A stretch of DNA of 31,113 nucleotides from JBAXTE01 sp037130365 (GTDB lineage Bacteria > Bacteroidota > Bacteroidia > Bacteroidales > WCHB1-69): NCBI GenBank assembly GCA_037130365.1, contig JBAXTE010000048.1:1-31113 (forward strand). The letters are read 5' to 3'. The position numbers and the translations under genes were made by a program. Shown here in pieces: positions 23,355-31,113 of this stretch; within the stretch, counting starts at the first letter, position 1; every line of letters begins with the position of its first letter. The notes beneath the pieces were generated by a model. That model searched no databases and had not been told where the DNA came from. It saw nothing but the letters and a program-made list of their open reading frames with translations.

Positions 23355-25571
23355 ATGAAAAAACAAATTTCTTTATCATTTTTTGCATTATTTATACTAA
23401 TGCAAGTCTCTTTATTTGGGCAGTCATATAACATGGGAGCTGCTGGTGCAAGAACAGTAACCGGCTGTAATTTATCTATTTACGACAATGGTGGGCCAAC
23501 TGGCGACTATGGAGCTAACAGAAACGATACCATGACTATTTTATCGGGAGCACCAGCAACGCCATCTATTGTAGTTACGCTAAACGAAGGAGATATTGCG
23601 ACCGATGATTCGTTGTTTATTTATAACAGCAACACGGCCGATCCTACAAAAATTGTTTTTATGGGTCCATTAAATGCTCCATTTTTCAACAATAGCAATA
23701 TGATTGTTTTAGGTGATTGGCGTACCTTTGCAACTATAGATAATCCAACAGGAGCAATTACGCTTCGATTTAAATCAAACGATGTAAATACTGGAGCTGG
23801 ATTTAAAATTTCAGTGAACTGTCAAAAGCATTGTCAGCAAATTTTCGCATTTATCGATACGCTAGCAACAACTCCAACTCCTCATTCCCTATATCCCGAT
23901 GATGGATACCAATATATTGATGTTTGTGAAAATGAAACTGTTCATTTTGTAGCAAATGCATTTTTTGCAGATAATAATACTGAATATTTTCAAGAATTGG
24001 ACTCGTGTACTTTTAACTGGGAATTTAATAATGGAATTCAAATATCAGAGCCATTTGGTGATAATATTATCGACCAACAATTTCAACCTGGACATGGCTA
24101 TAATATTAAACTTGAGGTTAAAGATCAACGCCAGTGTTACAGTTTAAATTCACAAAACATAAGAATCCGAACCTCAGTAAATCCGATTCATCAAGTTAAT
24201 CTTTTAGACACCATGTGCTCTGGAAAAACTCAATTAGTAACTGTTGGATATAACGATTCCTCTGATGTTGTATTGATTCCGATATCAAATATTGAAAATC
24301 AAGGAGTGAATTTGGAGATTGATTCTGCATTTTTTATTCCCGATGGACCAAATTGTGCTGGTGCTTCCGATTGTTTAAGTCTTTATGGAAATTTCACATC
24401 CTTTTCTGCTGGGCAAACTATTCAAAGTGCTGATGATATTTTATCTGTATGCATAAAAATGGAGCATTCATATTTAGGAGATTTGAATTTTAAAGTAGTA
24501 TGTCCTAATGGCACCAGCGTGATGATACATTCACAACCCAATGGAGGAGGTTTATGGTTGGGAGCTCCTATAGATGATGCAGGTGGATGTACTCCGGTAG
24601 TTGCAAATGCAGGTATAGGTTGGAATTATTGTTGGTCGAATTACCCAGGATATTCATATCATGGCTCTAGCCCAAATTATATTCATCAAAGCCAAACCAT
24701 ATTTTGTGATTCTACAAATAGAGCTGCCGGAAGTAATTATTATCATCCAATGACCGCTTTTTCTGGTTTAATTGGTTGTCCATTAAATGGTACTTGGGGT
24801 TTAGAAATTTGTGATTTATATGGTATTGATGATGGTTGGGTTTTTAGCTGGGATATTAATTTAGATCCAGCACTTTCGTCAGATCCATGGTCTTATCAAG
24901 TAAATTGGACTGACGTGAATTGGACTGGTCCATTTGTAGCTCCAATTTCTGACTCCACAGCACTTATTTCTCCTTCTCAAGCAGGTGATTTTAATTTTGT
25001 GTTTTCCATAAATGACGATTTTGGATGTTCTTACGACTCTGTTTTAACATTGCACGTTAATGAATCTGCATCTGCAGACTTTACATACATCTCAGATGCT
25101 AGCCTTAGTACGTTGTTTACTTGTCAATCATCGAATGCAGCAAGTTATTTATGGGATTTTGGTTATGCATCTACTACTTCTACCGACGAAAATCCAATAT
25201 TTATTTATCCAGTAGCTGGACAATACACGGTCTCTCTTACCACAACTATTGGGCAATGCACAAATACTACTACACAAATAATTTCGATTCCAAATGTGGG
25301 CATTAATGAGCAAAATTCAGAGTCAATAACAATCTTCCCTATTCCAACCACTGGTAAAATCACTGTTCAATTTGGCAGCAAAATTATGGAAAATGCTCAA
25401 CTTAGCGTGTTTGATATTACTGGAAAAATGATGGTGAATAAATTAATCACGGGCATAAACTCAAATAATTCGATTGAATTAGATTTATCATCATTGGTTG
25501 CTGGTGTTTACTGCATTCGTGTAGAAGACAACACTAACGTAATAAATAAAGCTATTGTAATCGAACGCTAA
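23355..25571 (+). CDS. T9SS-sorted multidomain surface protein (CUB-like, PKD, P-domain)
   Basis: A secreted 738-residue protein. Signal peptide 1-22 (cleavage near LFG/Q). A CUB-like domain (about 28-156) is recognisable from GCNLSIYDNGGPTGDYGANR, the SLFIYN strand and ITLRFKSN. A PKD-like domain follows (about 175-273, CTFNWEFNNG, YNIKLEV). A proprotein-convertase P-domain spans about 335-515 (YLGDLNFKVVCPNGTSVMIH, LNGTWGLEICDLYGIDDGWV). A second PKD lies at about 570-650 (SYLWDFGYAS). The C-terminal type IX secretion sorting domain (about 660-738) reads IFPIPTTGKITVQF, LSVFDITGKMM and AGVYCIRVED. It should be exported through T9SS and anchored or released at the surface. No catalytic domain is visible, so adhesion or matrix binding is most likely. 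Confidence 0.92.
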   Translation: MKKQISLSFFALFILMQVSLFGQSYNMGAAGARTVTGCNLSIYDNGGPTGDYGANRNDTMTILSGAPATPSIVVTLNEGDIATDDSLFIYNSNTADPTKIVFMGPLNAPFFNNSNMIVLGDWRTFATIDNPTGAITLRFKSNDVNTGAGFKISVNCQKHCQQIFAFIDTLATTPTPHSLYPDDGYQYIDVCENETVHFVANAFFADNNTEYFQELDSCTFNWEFNNGIQISEPFGDNIIDQQFQPGHGYNIKLEVKDQRQCYSLNSQNIRIRTSVNPIHQVNLLDTMCSGKTQLVTVGYNDSSDVVLIPISNIENQGVNLEIDSAFFIPDGPNCAGASDCLSLYGNFTSFSAGQTIQSADDILSVCIKMEHSYLGDLNFKVVCPNGTSVMIHSQPNGGGLWLGAPIDDAGGCTPVVANAGIGWNYCWSNYPGYSYHGSSPNYIHQSQTIFCDSTNRAAGSNYYHPMTAFSGLIGCPLNGTWGLEICDLYGIDDGWVFSWDINLDPALSSDPWSYQVNWTDVNWTGPFVAPISDSTALISPSQAGDFNFVFSINDDFGCSYDSVLTLHVNESASADFTYISDASLSTLFTCQSSNAASYLWDFGYASTTSTDENPIFIYPVAGQYTVSLTTTIGQCTNTTTQIISIPNVGINEQNSESITIFPIPTTGKITVQFGSKIMENAQLSVFDITGKMMVNKLITGINSNNSIELDLSSLVAGVYCIRVEDNTNVINKAIVIER

Positions 25572-26066
25572 TGTTTTTGATGTTTGAAATAGCACCTCAT
25601 GTGTCTGCAAGCCTCTTGATAACTATGTAAAATTCGCCTTATCTCTGTTCTTTTTTTTTGGAACGCTGATGACGCAGATAAATGCAGATAATCGAAGTTA
25701 ATCGAAGTTTTTTTCGTTTTTTATCCGCGAAAATCCGCTCAATCTGCGTTATCTGTTTTCTAAGATTTAATTAGAATCAAACTTAGGTAAATTAAAATAA
25801 TCAAGGTTAATTTCTAACTATTCTTTTCAAAATATTTTATCATAAATGGTAAAAGAATTTTATTTTTTTATTATACCTTTGCAAGGTCTTTATTTATTAC
25901 GTTCTATTACATCTCACCATTAAATATTAAAAAGAAAATAAATCTTTTTTTTTGTTCTCATCAACGGTTATTGAAGTGAATCGAAACGCCATTGATAATT
26001 TCAAATAATTGGATTCATATTAATGAATATAAATCAAATAATTACATATAATCAACAAACAAAAGT
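25572..26066. other. Gene-free stretch with repeat element and promoter
   Basis: No coding frame. It contains the CGCAGAT inverted repeat (25672-25749) and a -7 box TACCTTTG at 25874-25881 (perfect TAnnTTTG, no -33 match). If used, that promoter gives the next gene an unusually long leader of about 180 nt. Confidence 0.5.
25672..25749. repeat. Dispersed-type inverted repeat (ACGCAGAT / ATCTGCGT)
   Basis: ACGCAGAT (25672-25679) and ATCTGCGT (25742-25749) are exact complements; between them lie ATCGAAGTTA and ATCGAAGTTT as short direct repeats, T-tracts and TTATCCGCGAAAATCCGC. Sequences of this GCAGAT/ATCCGCGAAAATC kind are frequent between genes in Bacteroidota genomes. Confidence 0.65.
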
Positions 26067-27593
26067 ATGAAATGTATTTTTTCAAAACTTCTATTTAGCA
26101 TACAACATAAGCGAAAAGTTGTAATTGCTTTAGTCAGTTTTTTAACTTGTTTTGGTTCGTTTGCAAACAATATTGCAATCAGCAACCTCAGTCTTACGGG
26201 TAAAAACACAACTGATCATTATACATTAGTTCAATTTGATATTAGTTGGGATAACTCGTTCCGTATCAGTTCTGAATCGGCAAACTGGGATGCAGCTTGG
26301 ATTTTTGTAAAGTATCGTTATGCAGGAGGGGTTTGGCAGCATGCATTTTTGAATAATGCAGGTCATTTAGCTCCTTTAGGAAGCACAATTTATCCGGGAA
26401 TATTTAATCCAAGCGCTACTTTTAATCCAACTACAAATCCAGGATTAGGTGCATTTATTTATCGTGATTCAGACGGTACAGGTACTTTTTCAAAAACTGG
26501 TGTCCAACTTCGATGGAATTATGGAGTAAACGGTGTAGGCGATAATGATGAAGTTGAAATTCAGGTTTTTGCAATAGAAATGGTTTATGTTCCTCAAGGA
26601 GCATTTACAATTGGTAGTGGAGGGTCTGAAGCTGCTGCATTTTATAAGTACCCAAGTTCTACTACTCCATATATAATTAATTCTGAAGCTGCCATTCCTG
26701 TTGGAGCTGCCCAAGATTACTTATACTACGAGCACACAACATACAGCAGTGATCAATTGGGGCCAATTCCAGCACTTTACCCTAAAGGATATAATGCTTT
26801 TTATTGTATGAAATATGAAATCAGCCAGCAAGGTTACGTTGATTTTTTAAATAATATTACTACAACTCAAGCAACAAATAGATTTTCAGTTCAATCTTCA
26901 TACAGAAATGGGATAAATGTATCAGGTAATGTTTACTACACCACATATCCATATGTTGCTTGTAATTTTTTAGGTTGGCCAGACATAACTGCATATTATG
27001 ATTGGAGTGGTTTACGACCAATGACTGAGTTAGAATTTGAAAAAGCTTGTAGAGGACCAATTTCCCCTGTGGCAAATGAATATGTTTGGGGCACAACAGG
27101 AATTGCAAGTAATCCTTATACGTTAAATAATATTGGGTCAAGTAGTGAAGTCATTGGTTCAAATTACAATGTGTCTACATCTATTGGGAATGCAGCACAT
27201 TCTTTATCTACACCCAGAAACGGAGCAATCAATGGACCTGTTCGAGTAGGAATTTTTGCTGGTACAGCAGGCAACAACAGCCGAATAACCGCAGGTGCTA
27301 CTTATTATGGAATTATGGAAATGGGTGGAAACTTATGGGAACGACCTGTTTCACTTGGAAATCCAACCGGTAGAGCCTTTGATGGAACTCACGGTGATGG
27401 TTCATTAAATTCAACTGGATTTTCAAACGTTTCAACTTGGCCTGGCTCTGATGCTGTTGGATCTGGCTTCAGAGGAGGTCATTGGGGCGATTACGCAGTA
27501 TTTTTAAGAACATCAGATCGTAATTATGCTGCTTATGTTGAGCCTGGTCGATTTTTTTATGTTGGGGGTCGTGGTGTTAGAATAGCACCTTAA
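26067..27593 (+). CDS. Secreted SUMF1-fold protein (formylglycine-generating-enzyme-like, probably non-catalytic)
   Basis: A 508-residue exported protein. The signal peptide has a long basic start (hydrophobic core about 18-31, cleavage near SFA/N33). An N-terminal beta-rich domain (about 36-168; WDAAWIFVKYRYAGGVWQHA) is often joined to this fold in Bacteroidota. The SUMF1/FGE fold spans about 171-508: MVYVPQGAFTIGSG, YCMKYEISQQGYVDFLN, LRPMTELEFEKACRG, MGGNLWERPVSL, SGFRGGHWGD, RTSDRN and GGRGVRIAP. True formylglycine-generating enzymes end in GFRC with a catalytic cysteine; here that position is GVRI, so sulfatase activation is unlikely. Only 69 bp separate it from the giant Ig-repeat gene, suggesting an operon. 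GldK and GldJ of T9SS share the fold but are lipoproteins. Confidence 0.88.
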   Translation: MKCIFSKLLFSIQHKRKVVIALVSFLTCFGSFANNIAISNLSLTGKNTTDHYTLVQFDISWDNSFRISSESANWDAAWIFVKYRYAGGVWQHAFLNNAGHLAPLGSTIYPGIFNPSATFNPTTNPGLGAFIYRDSDGTGTFSKTGVQLRWNYGVNGVGDNDEVEIQVFAIEMVYVPQGAFTIGSGGSEAAAFYKYPSSTTPYIINSEAAIPVGAAQDYLYYEHTTYSSDQLGPIPALYPKGYNAFYCMKYEISQQGYVDFLNNITTTQATNRFSVQSSYRNGINVSGNVYYTTYPYVACNFLGWPDITAYYDWSGLRPMTELEFEKACRGPISPVANEYVWGTTGIASNPYTLNNIGSSSEVIGSNYNVSTSIGNAAHSLSTPRNGAINGPVRVGIFAGTAGNNSRITAGATYYGIMEMGGNLWERPVSLGNPTGRAFDGTHGDGSLNSTGFSNVSTWPGSDAVGSGFRGGHWGDYAVFLRTSDRNYAAYVEPGRFFYVGGRGVRIAP

Positions 27594-27662
27594 TTATAAT
27601 TCTTAAATTTTAATTCTTAATCCAACGGTTATCATATAATTATTATTCAACTATTAAAAATC

Positions 27663-30600
27663 ATGAAAAATTATATATTATATTTATTAATTTTAGTTTT
27701 CCCATCAAGCATATTTGCTCAATACTCAGGCGGAATCGGTAGAGGGGACATTTCATTAATTTGCTTACCTCCTTGTTTTAATCCTTCAAATGGAGGAACA
27801 ATTTCTGCTGATCAGACCATTTGCAGTGGCTCAACACCAGCATCATTGTCAGAAACTACAGCACCTGTTGGAAATACAGGAACCATAGATTTCAAATGGC
27901 AGAAGTCAACAACGAGTAGCACTAGTGGTTTTACTGATATTTTAGGAGCAACATCTGCTAATTATAGTCCAAACTCTATTATTCAAACTACTTGGTACAA
28001 GCGAATTGCAAGAGTAACTTGTATGCCAAACTGGATTGGAGCTGCTGAGTCAAATGTTATAACGGTAACTGTTGTTCAAGCATCTGTAGGTGGAACTGTT
28101 TCGGGAGGAACGACACTATGCTCCGGTAGCACAAGTGGATTACTAACGCTTTCTGGGTATACAGGAACAATTGTAAAATGGCAAAGTTCTGTTGCTCCGT
28201 TTACATCCTGGTCGGATATTTCAAATACTGGATCAACTTATACTTCGGGTGTGTTAAATGTTACCACTCAATTTAGGGCTGTTGTTCAGCGAGGAAGCTG
28301 TCCGATGGCAAATTCAGTTTCAACTACTGTTACTATATCTCCAACTACGATTGGTGGGACTGTAAATGGCAGTAATACATTGTGTTCTGGAAATACAAGC
28401 GGATTACTTACTTTGACTGGAAATGTTGGTTCAGTTCTTAAATGGCAGAGTTCAATATCTCCATTTACAACGTGGACGGATATCACAAATATTGGAACCT
28501 CATATACCTCAGGAGCATTATCACAGACTATTCAATTTAGAGCAGTTGTTCAAAGTGGAAGTTGTGGCATAGAAAATTCGTTACCAGCAACAATAACTGT
28601 TAATCCATCTACAGTTGCTGGAAATGTAACTGGCGGTTCAATAATTTGTTTTGGAAACACAAGTGGTTTATTGACTTTATCAGGGAATATCGGCTCAGTT
28701 GTAAAATGGCAAAGTTCAACTTCTCCATTTTCTTCTTGGACTGATATCACAAATACTGCATTAACGTACACATCAGGAGCGCTAACACAAACTACTCAAT
28801 TTAGAGCAGTTGTACAACGAGGAAGTTGTCCTACAGCAAATTCAACTTCCACAACAGTTACTGTTTCTCCTACAACTAATGGGGGATCTGTTTCTGGTGG
28901 AACATCAATATGTACTGGGAGCACAAGCGGATTACTTACCTTGACGGGAAATGTGGGAACTGTTTTAAAATGGCAAAGTTCAATCTCCCCTTTCACTTCT
29001 TGGACGGATATCACAAATACTGCATTAACTTACACTTCTGGAGCATTAACACAAACCACTCAATTTAGAGCTGTTGTGCAAAGTGTAAATTGTGCAATTC
29101 AAAATTCTGCATCAACCACAGTAACTGTTTCTCCATCAACGGTAGCTGGTACTGTAACAGGTGGCACAGCAATTTGTACTGGTTATACAAGCGGATTACT
29201 TAGCTTGTCGGGAAATGTGGGAACTGTTGTAAAATGGCAAAAATCAGTTTCCCCATTCACTACTTGGGCTGACATTTCAAACACTGCTTTAACGTACACA
29301 TCTGGAGCATTAACACAAACCACTCAATTTAGAACCGTTGTACAAAGTGGAAATTGTGCAATTTTAAATTCTGCTTCAACAACAGTAACTGTTGATTCTA
29401 ATACTATTGGTGGAGTTATATTGGGCGGTACTACTATTTGTGAAGGCAATACGAGTGGAGTATTAACCATATCTGGACAAACCGGTTCTGTTGTTCAATG
29501 GCAAAGTTCTATTGCTCCTTTTACAAATTGGACAATAATTCCACACACAGAATCTACATATGTATCTGGACCTTTAACAGAAACGACACAATTTGGTGCT
29601 TTCATTCAAAATGGAGCTTGTTTAATAGATCTTTCAGCCCCAGTATCAGTCATTGTTTATCAAAATACAGTTGCTGGAACTGTTACTGGAGGAACGTCCA
29701 TTTGTACAGGAAGTACAAGTGGATTACTCACTTTGACCGGCAATATTGGGACAGTTTTAAAATGGCAAAGTTCCGTTTCCCCATTTACAACTTGGACGGA
29801 TATACCAAACTCAGGATCAACTTATACATTTGATGCATTAACATATACTTCAGGAGCATTAACACAAACCTCTCAATTTAGAGCGGTTGTGCAAAGTGGA
29901 ATTTGTGCAATTTTAAATTCGGCGGCTACCACAGTAACAGTGGCATCTGCAACAACTCTATCTGGAACCGTAACTGGCGGCACATCAATTTGTACTGGAA
30001 ATACTAGCGGATTACTTACTTTGACCGGAAATGTTGGCACAGTTTTAAAATGGCAAAGTTCTGTTTCCCCATTTACAACATGGACAGATATTTCTAACAC
30101 AGCATTAACATATACTTCAGGAGCATTATCACAAACCACTCAATTTAGAGCGGTTGTGCAAAGTGGAAATTGTGCAATTCAAAATTCTGCATCAACTACT
30201 GTAACAGTAGCGCCTACAACTGTTGCTGGCACAGTAAGTGGCGGAACAGCAATTTGTGCTGGAAATACTAGCGGATTACTTACTTTGACTGGAAATGTTG
30301 GAACAGTTTTAAAATGGCAAAGTTCTGTTTCTCCATTTACAACATGGACAGATATTTCAAACACGGCATTAACATTTACTTCAGGAACTTTATCACAATC
30401 CACTCAATTTAGAGCGGTTGTACAAAGTGGAAATTGTGCAATTCAAAATTCTGCATCAACCACAGTAACCGTTGCTCCTATCACTGTTGCTGGAACAGTA
30501 ACAGGTGGTACATCAATTTGTACTGGAAATACTAGCGGATTAATTACTTTGACCGGAAATGTTGGCACAGTTATAAAATGGCAAAGTTCCGTTTCTCCAT

Positions 30601-31113
30601 TTACAACATGGACAGATATTTCTAACACGGCATTAACATATACTTCTGGAGTATTATCACAAACCACTAAATTTAGAGCTATAGTGCAAAGTGGAAATTG
30701 CGCTCTTCAGAATTCTGCATCAACGACTGTAACAGTAGCGCCTACAACCGTTGCTGGAACAGTAACTGGCGGAACAGCAATTTGTACTGGAAATACTAGC
30801 GGATTACTTACTTTGACTGGAAATATTGGCACAGTTATAAAATGGCAAAGTTCAGTTTCCCCATTTACAACTTGGACAGACATTTCAAATACAGCATTAA
30901 CATACACGTCAGGAGCACTATCACAAACTACTCAATTTAGAGCGGTAGTTCAAAGTGGAAATTGTGCAATTCAAAATTCTGCTTCAACTACTGTAACCGT
31001 TGCACCTACAACTGTTGCCGGAACGGTAACTGGTGGAGCAGCCATTTGTAATGGAAACACTAGCGGATTACTTACTTTGGCTGGAAATGTTGGCACAGTT
31101 ATAAAATGGCAAA
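27663..31113 (+). CDS. Giant secreted Ig-like repeat adhesin (5' part; runs off the window)
   Basis: The frame from the ATG at 27663 has no stop through the window end (1150 codons), so the gene is cut off here. It opens with a signal peptide (MKNYILYLLILVFPSSIFAQ), then a diverged first domain (about residues 45-140, with TICSGST and FKWQKS), then 88-residue repeats starting at residue 142. Each repeat follows GTVTGGTxICTGNTSGLLTL, GNVGTVLKWQSSVSPFTTW, DISNTALTYTSGALxQTTQF, RAVVQSGNCAIQNSASTTVT, with two cysteines. This is the Ig-like type found in T9SS-exported surface proteins of Bacteroidota. The C-terminus, expected to hold a sorting or gliding-motility-associated domain, is outside the window. 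It lies 69 bp after the SUMF1-fold gene. Role: adhesin or surface fibre (inference). Confidence 0.93.
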   Translation, partial: MKNYILYLLILVFPSSIFAQYSGGIGRGDISLICLPPCFNPSNGGTISADQTICSGSTPASLSETTAPVGNTGTIDFKWQKSTTSSTSGFTDILGATSANYSPNSIIQTTWYKRIARVTCMPNWIGAAESNVITVTVVQASVGGTVSGGTTLCSGSTSGLLTLSGYTGTIVKWQSSVAPFTSWSDISNTGSTYTSGVLNVTTQFRAVVQRGSCPMANSVSTTVTISPTTIGGTVNGSNTLCSGNTSGLLTLTGNVGSVLKWQSSISPFTTWTDITNIGTSYTSGALSQTIQFRAVVQSGSCGIENSLPATITVNPSTVAGNVTGGSIICFGNTSGLLTLSGNIGSVVKWQSSTSPFSSWTDITNTALTYTSGALTQTTQFRAVVQRGSCPTANSTSTTVTVSPTTNGGSVSGGTSICTGSTSGLLTLTGNVGTVLKWQSSISPFTSWTDITNTALTYTSGALTQTTQFRAVVQSVNCAIQNSASTTVTVSPSTVAGTVTGGTAICTGYTSGLLSLSGNVGTVVKWQKSVSPFTTWADISNTALTYTSGALTQTTQFRTVVQSGNCAILNSASTTVTVDSNTIGGVILGGTTICEGNTSGVLTISGQTGSVVQWQSSIAPFTNWTIIPHTESTYVSGPLTETTQFGAFIQNGACLIDLSAPVSVIVYQNTVAGTVTGGTSICTGSTSGLLTLTGNIGTVLKWQSSVSPFTTWTDIPNSGSTYTFDALTYTSGALTQTSQFRAVVQSGICAILNSAATTVTVASATTLSGTVTGGTSICTGNTSGLLTLTGNVGTVLKWQSSVSPFTTWTDISNTALTYTSGALSQTTQFRAVVQSGNCAIQNSASTTVTVAPTTVAGTVSGGTAICAGNTSGLLTLTGNVGTVLKWQSSVSPFTTWTDISNTALTFTSGTLSQSTQFRAVVQSGNCAIQNSASTTVTVAPITVAGTVTGGTSICTGNTSGLITLTGNVGTVIKWQSSVSPFTTWTDISNTALTYTSGVLSQTTKFRAIVQSGNCALQNSASTTVTVAPTTVAGTVTGGTAICTGNTSGLLTLTGNIGTVIKWQSSVSPFTTWTDISNTALTYTSGALSQTTQFRAVVQSGNCAIQNSASTTVTVAPTTVAGTVTGGAAICNGNTSGLLTLAGNVGTVIKWQ
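28086..31113 (+). repeat. 264-bp tandem coding repeat, 11 full units plus a partial
   Basis: Units start at 28086, 28350, 28614, 28878, 29142, 29406, 29670, 29958, 30222, 30486, 30750 and 31014 (the last cut at the window end). All are 264 bp except the seventh, which is 288 bp owing to an 8-codon insertion that partly repeats TYT and SGAL (around 29820-29860). The units from 29958 onward are much more alike at DNA level than the first six, and the sixth (29406) is the most diverged, suggesting recent expansion or gene conversion toward the right. Confidence 0.95.

Noticed and set aside
29498..29833. Plus-strand open frame of 111 codons inside the adhesin
   Set aside because: Out of frame with the adhesin, with a Trp/Cys/Ser-rich, biased composition; a shadow of the repeat.
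28286..30907. Series of minus-strand open frames of about 66-88 codons with near-identical products
   Set aside because: They recur every 264 bp in step with the plus-strand Ig repeats and have no start signals of their own. They are antisense shadows of the giant adhesin gene.
28086..31113. Could the regular 264-bp period be a CRISPR array?
   Set aside because: The period is continuous coding sequence without unique spacers; every unit translates to the same domain.

Overview
The window looks like a chromosomal stretch of a low-GC member of the Bacteroidota. Three things support this. Secreted proteins include one with a type IX secretion (T9SS) sorting domain and a very long Ig-repeat adhesin. 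Upstream regions repeatedly show the Bacteroidota-type promoter, a -33 TTTG-like box and a -7 TAnnTTTG box about 19 bp apart. Finally, the gene families (23S-IVP-like four-helix bundle protein, DUF1015, secreted SUMF1-fold protein) are typical of the phylum. No rRNA, tRNA, CRISPR array, transposase or integrase was recognised.

Layout, left half. 1-668 is AT-rich and non-coding, with an outward-facing promoter at the left edge and a perfect 18-bp hairpin. Next come a four-helix bundle protein and a DUF1015 protein (+). A compact hipBA-type toxin-antitoxin pair (-) follows, then prmC (-) with a 4-bp-overlapping lipoprotein gene, and a membrane protein of unknown function (-). At 7707-7753 lies a second, broken copy of the prmC start, so 47-bp direct repeats flank a 1.56-kb segment. 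A secreted repeat/barrel protein (+) and an ornithine-decarboxylase-like PLP enzyme (-) converge. A gene-free stretch full of GC-rich hairpins follows.

Layout, middle. 11395-19022 is one coherent efflux locus: TetR regulator with a near-perfect palindromic operator in its leader, TolC-type outer-membrane channel, HlyD-type adaptor lipoprotein, two ABC ATPases and two ABC-2 permeases. This matches E. coli ybhG-F-S-R plus its TetR regulator, with YbhF split into two proteins and a TolC gene added. The two ATPases have complementary defects that predict one working and one degenerate ATP site. The larger gaps in the locus (downstream of tolC, hlyD and the second ATPase) are filled with short tandem and inverted repeats, and a similar leader of about 37-57 bp stands directly before three of its genes.

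Layout, right half. A lipoprotein and a large TPR-like exported protein form an overlapping pair. Then come a T9SS-sorted multidomain protein (CUB-like, PKD, P-domain, PKD, sorting domain), a secreted SUMF1-fold protein lacking the expected C-terminal catalytic cysteine, and a gene starting at 27663 that runs off the window. That last gene encodes a signal peptide followed by at least eleven complete 88-residue Ig-like repeats and a twelfth that is cut off. It is the largest gene here; the minus-strand frames within it are shadows of the repeat.
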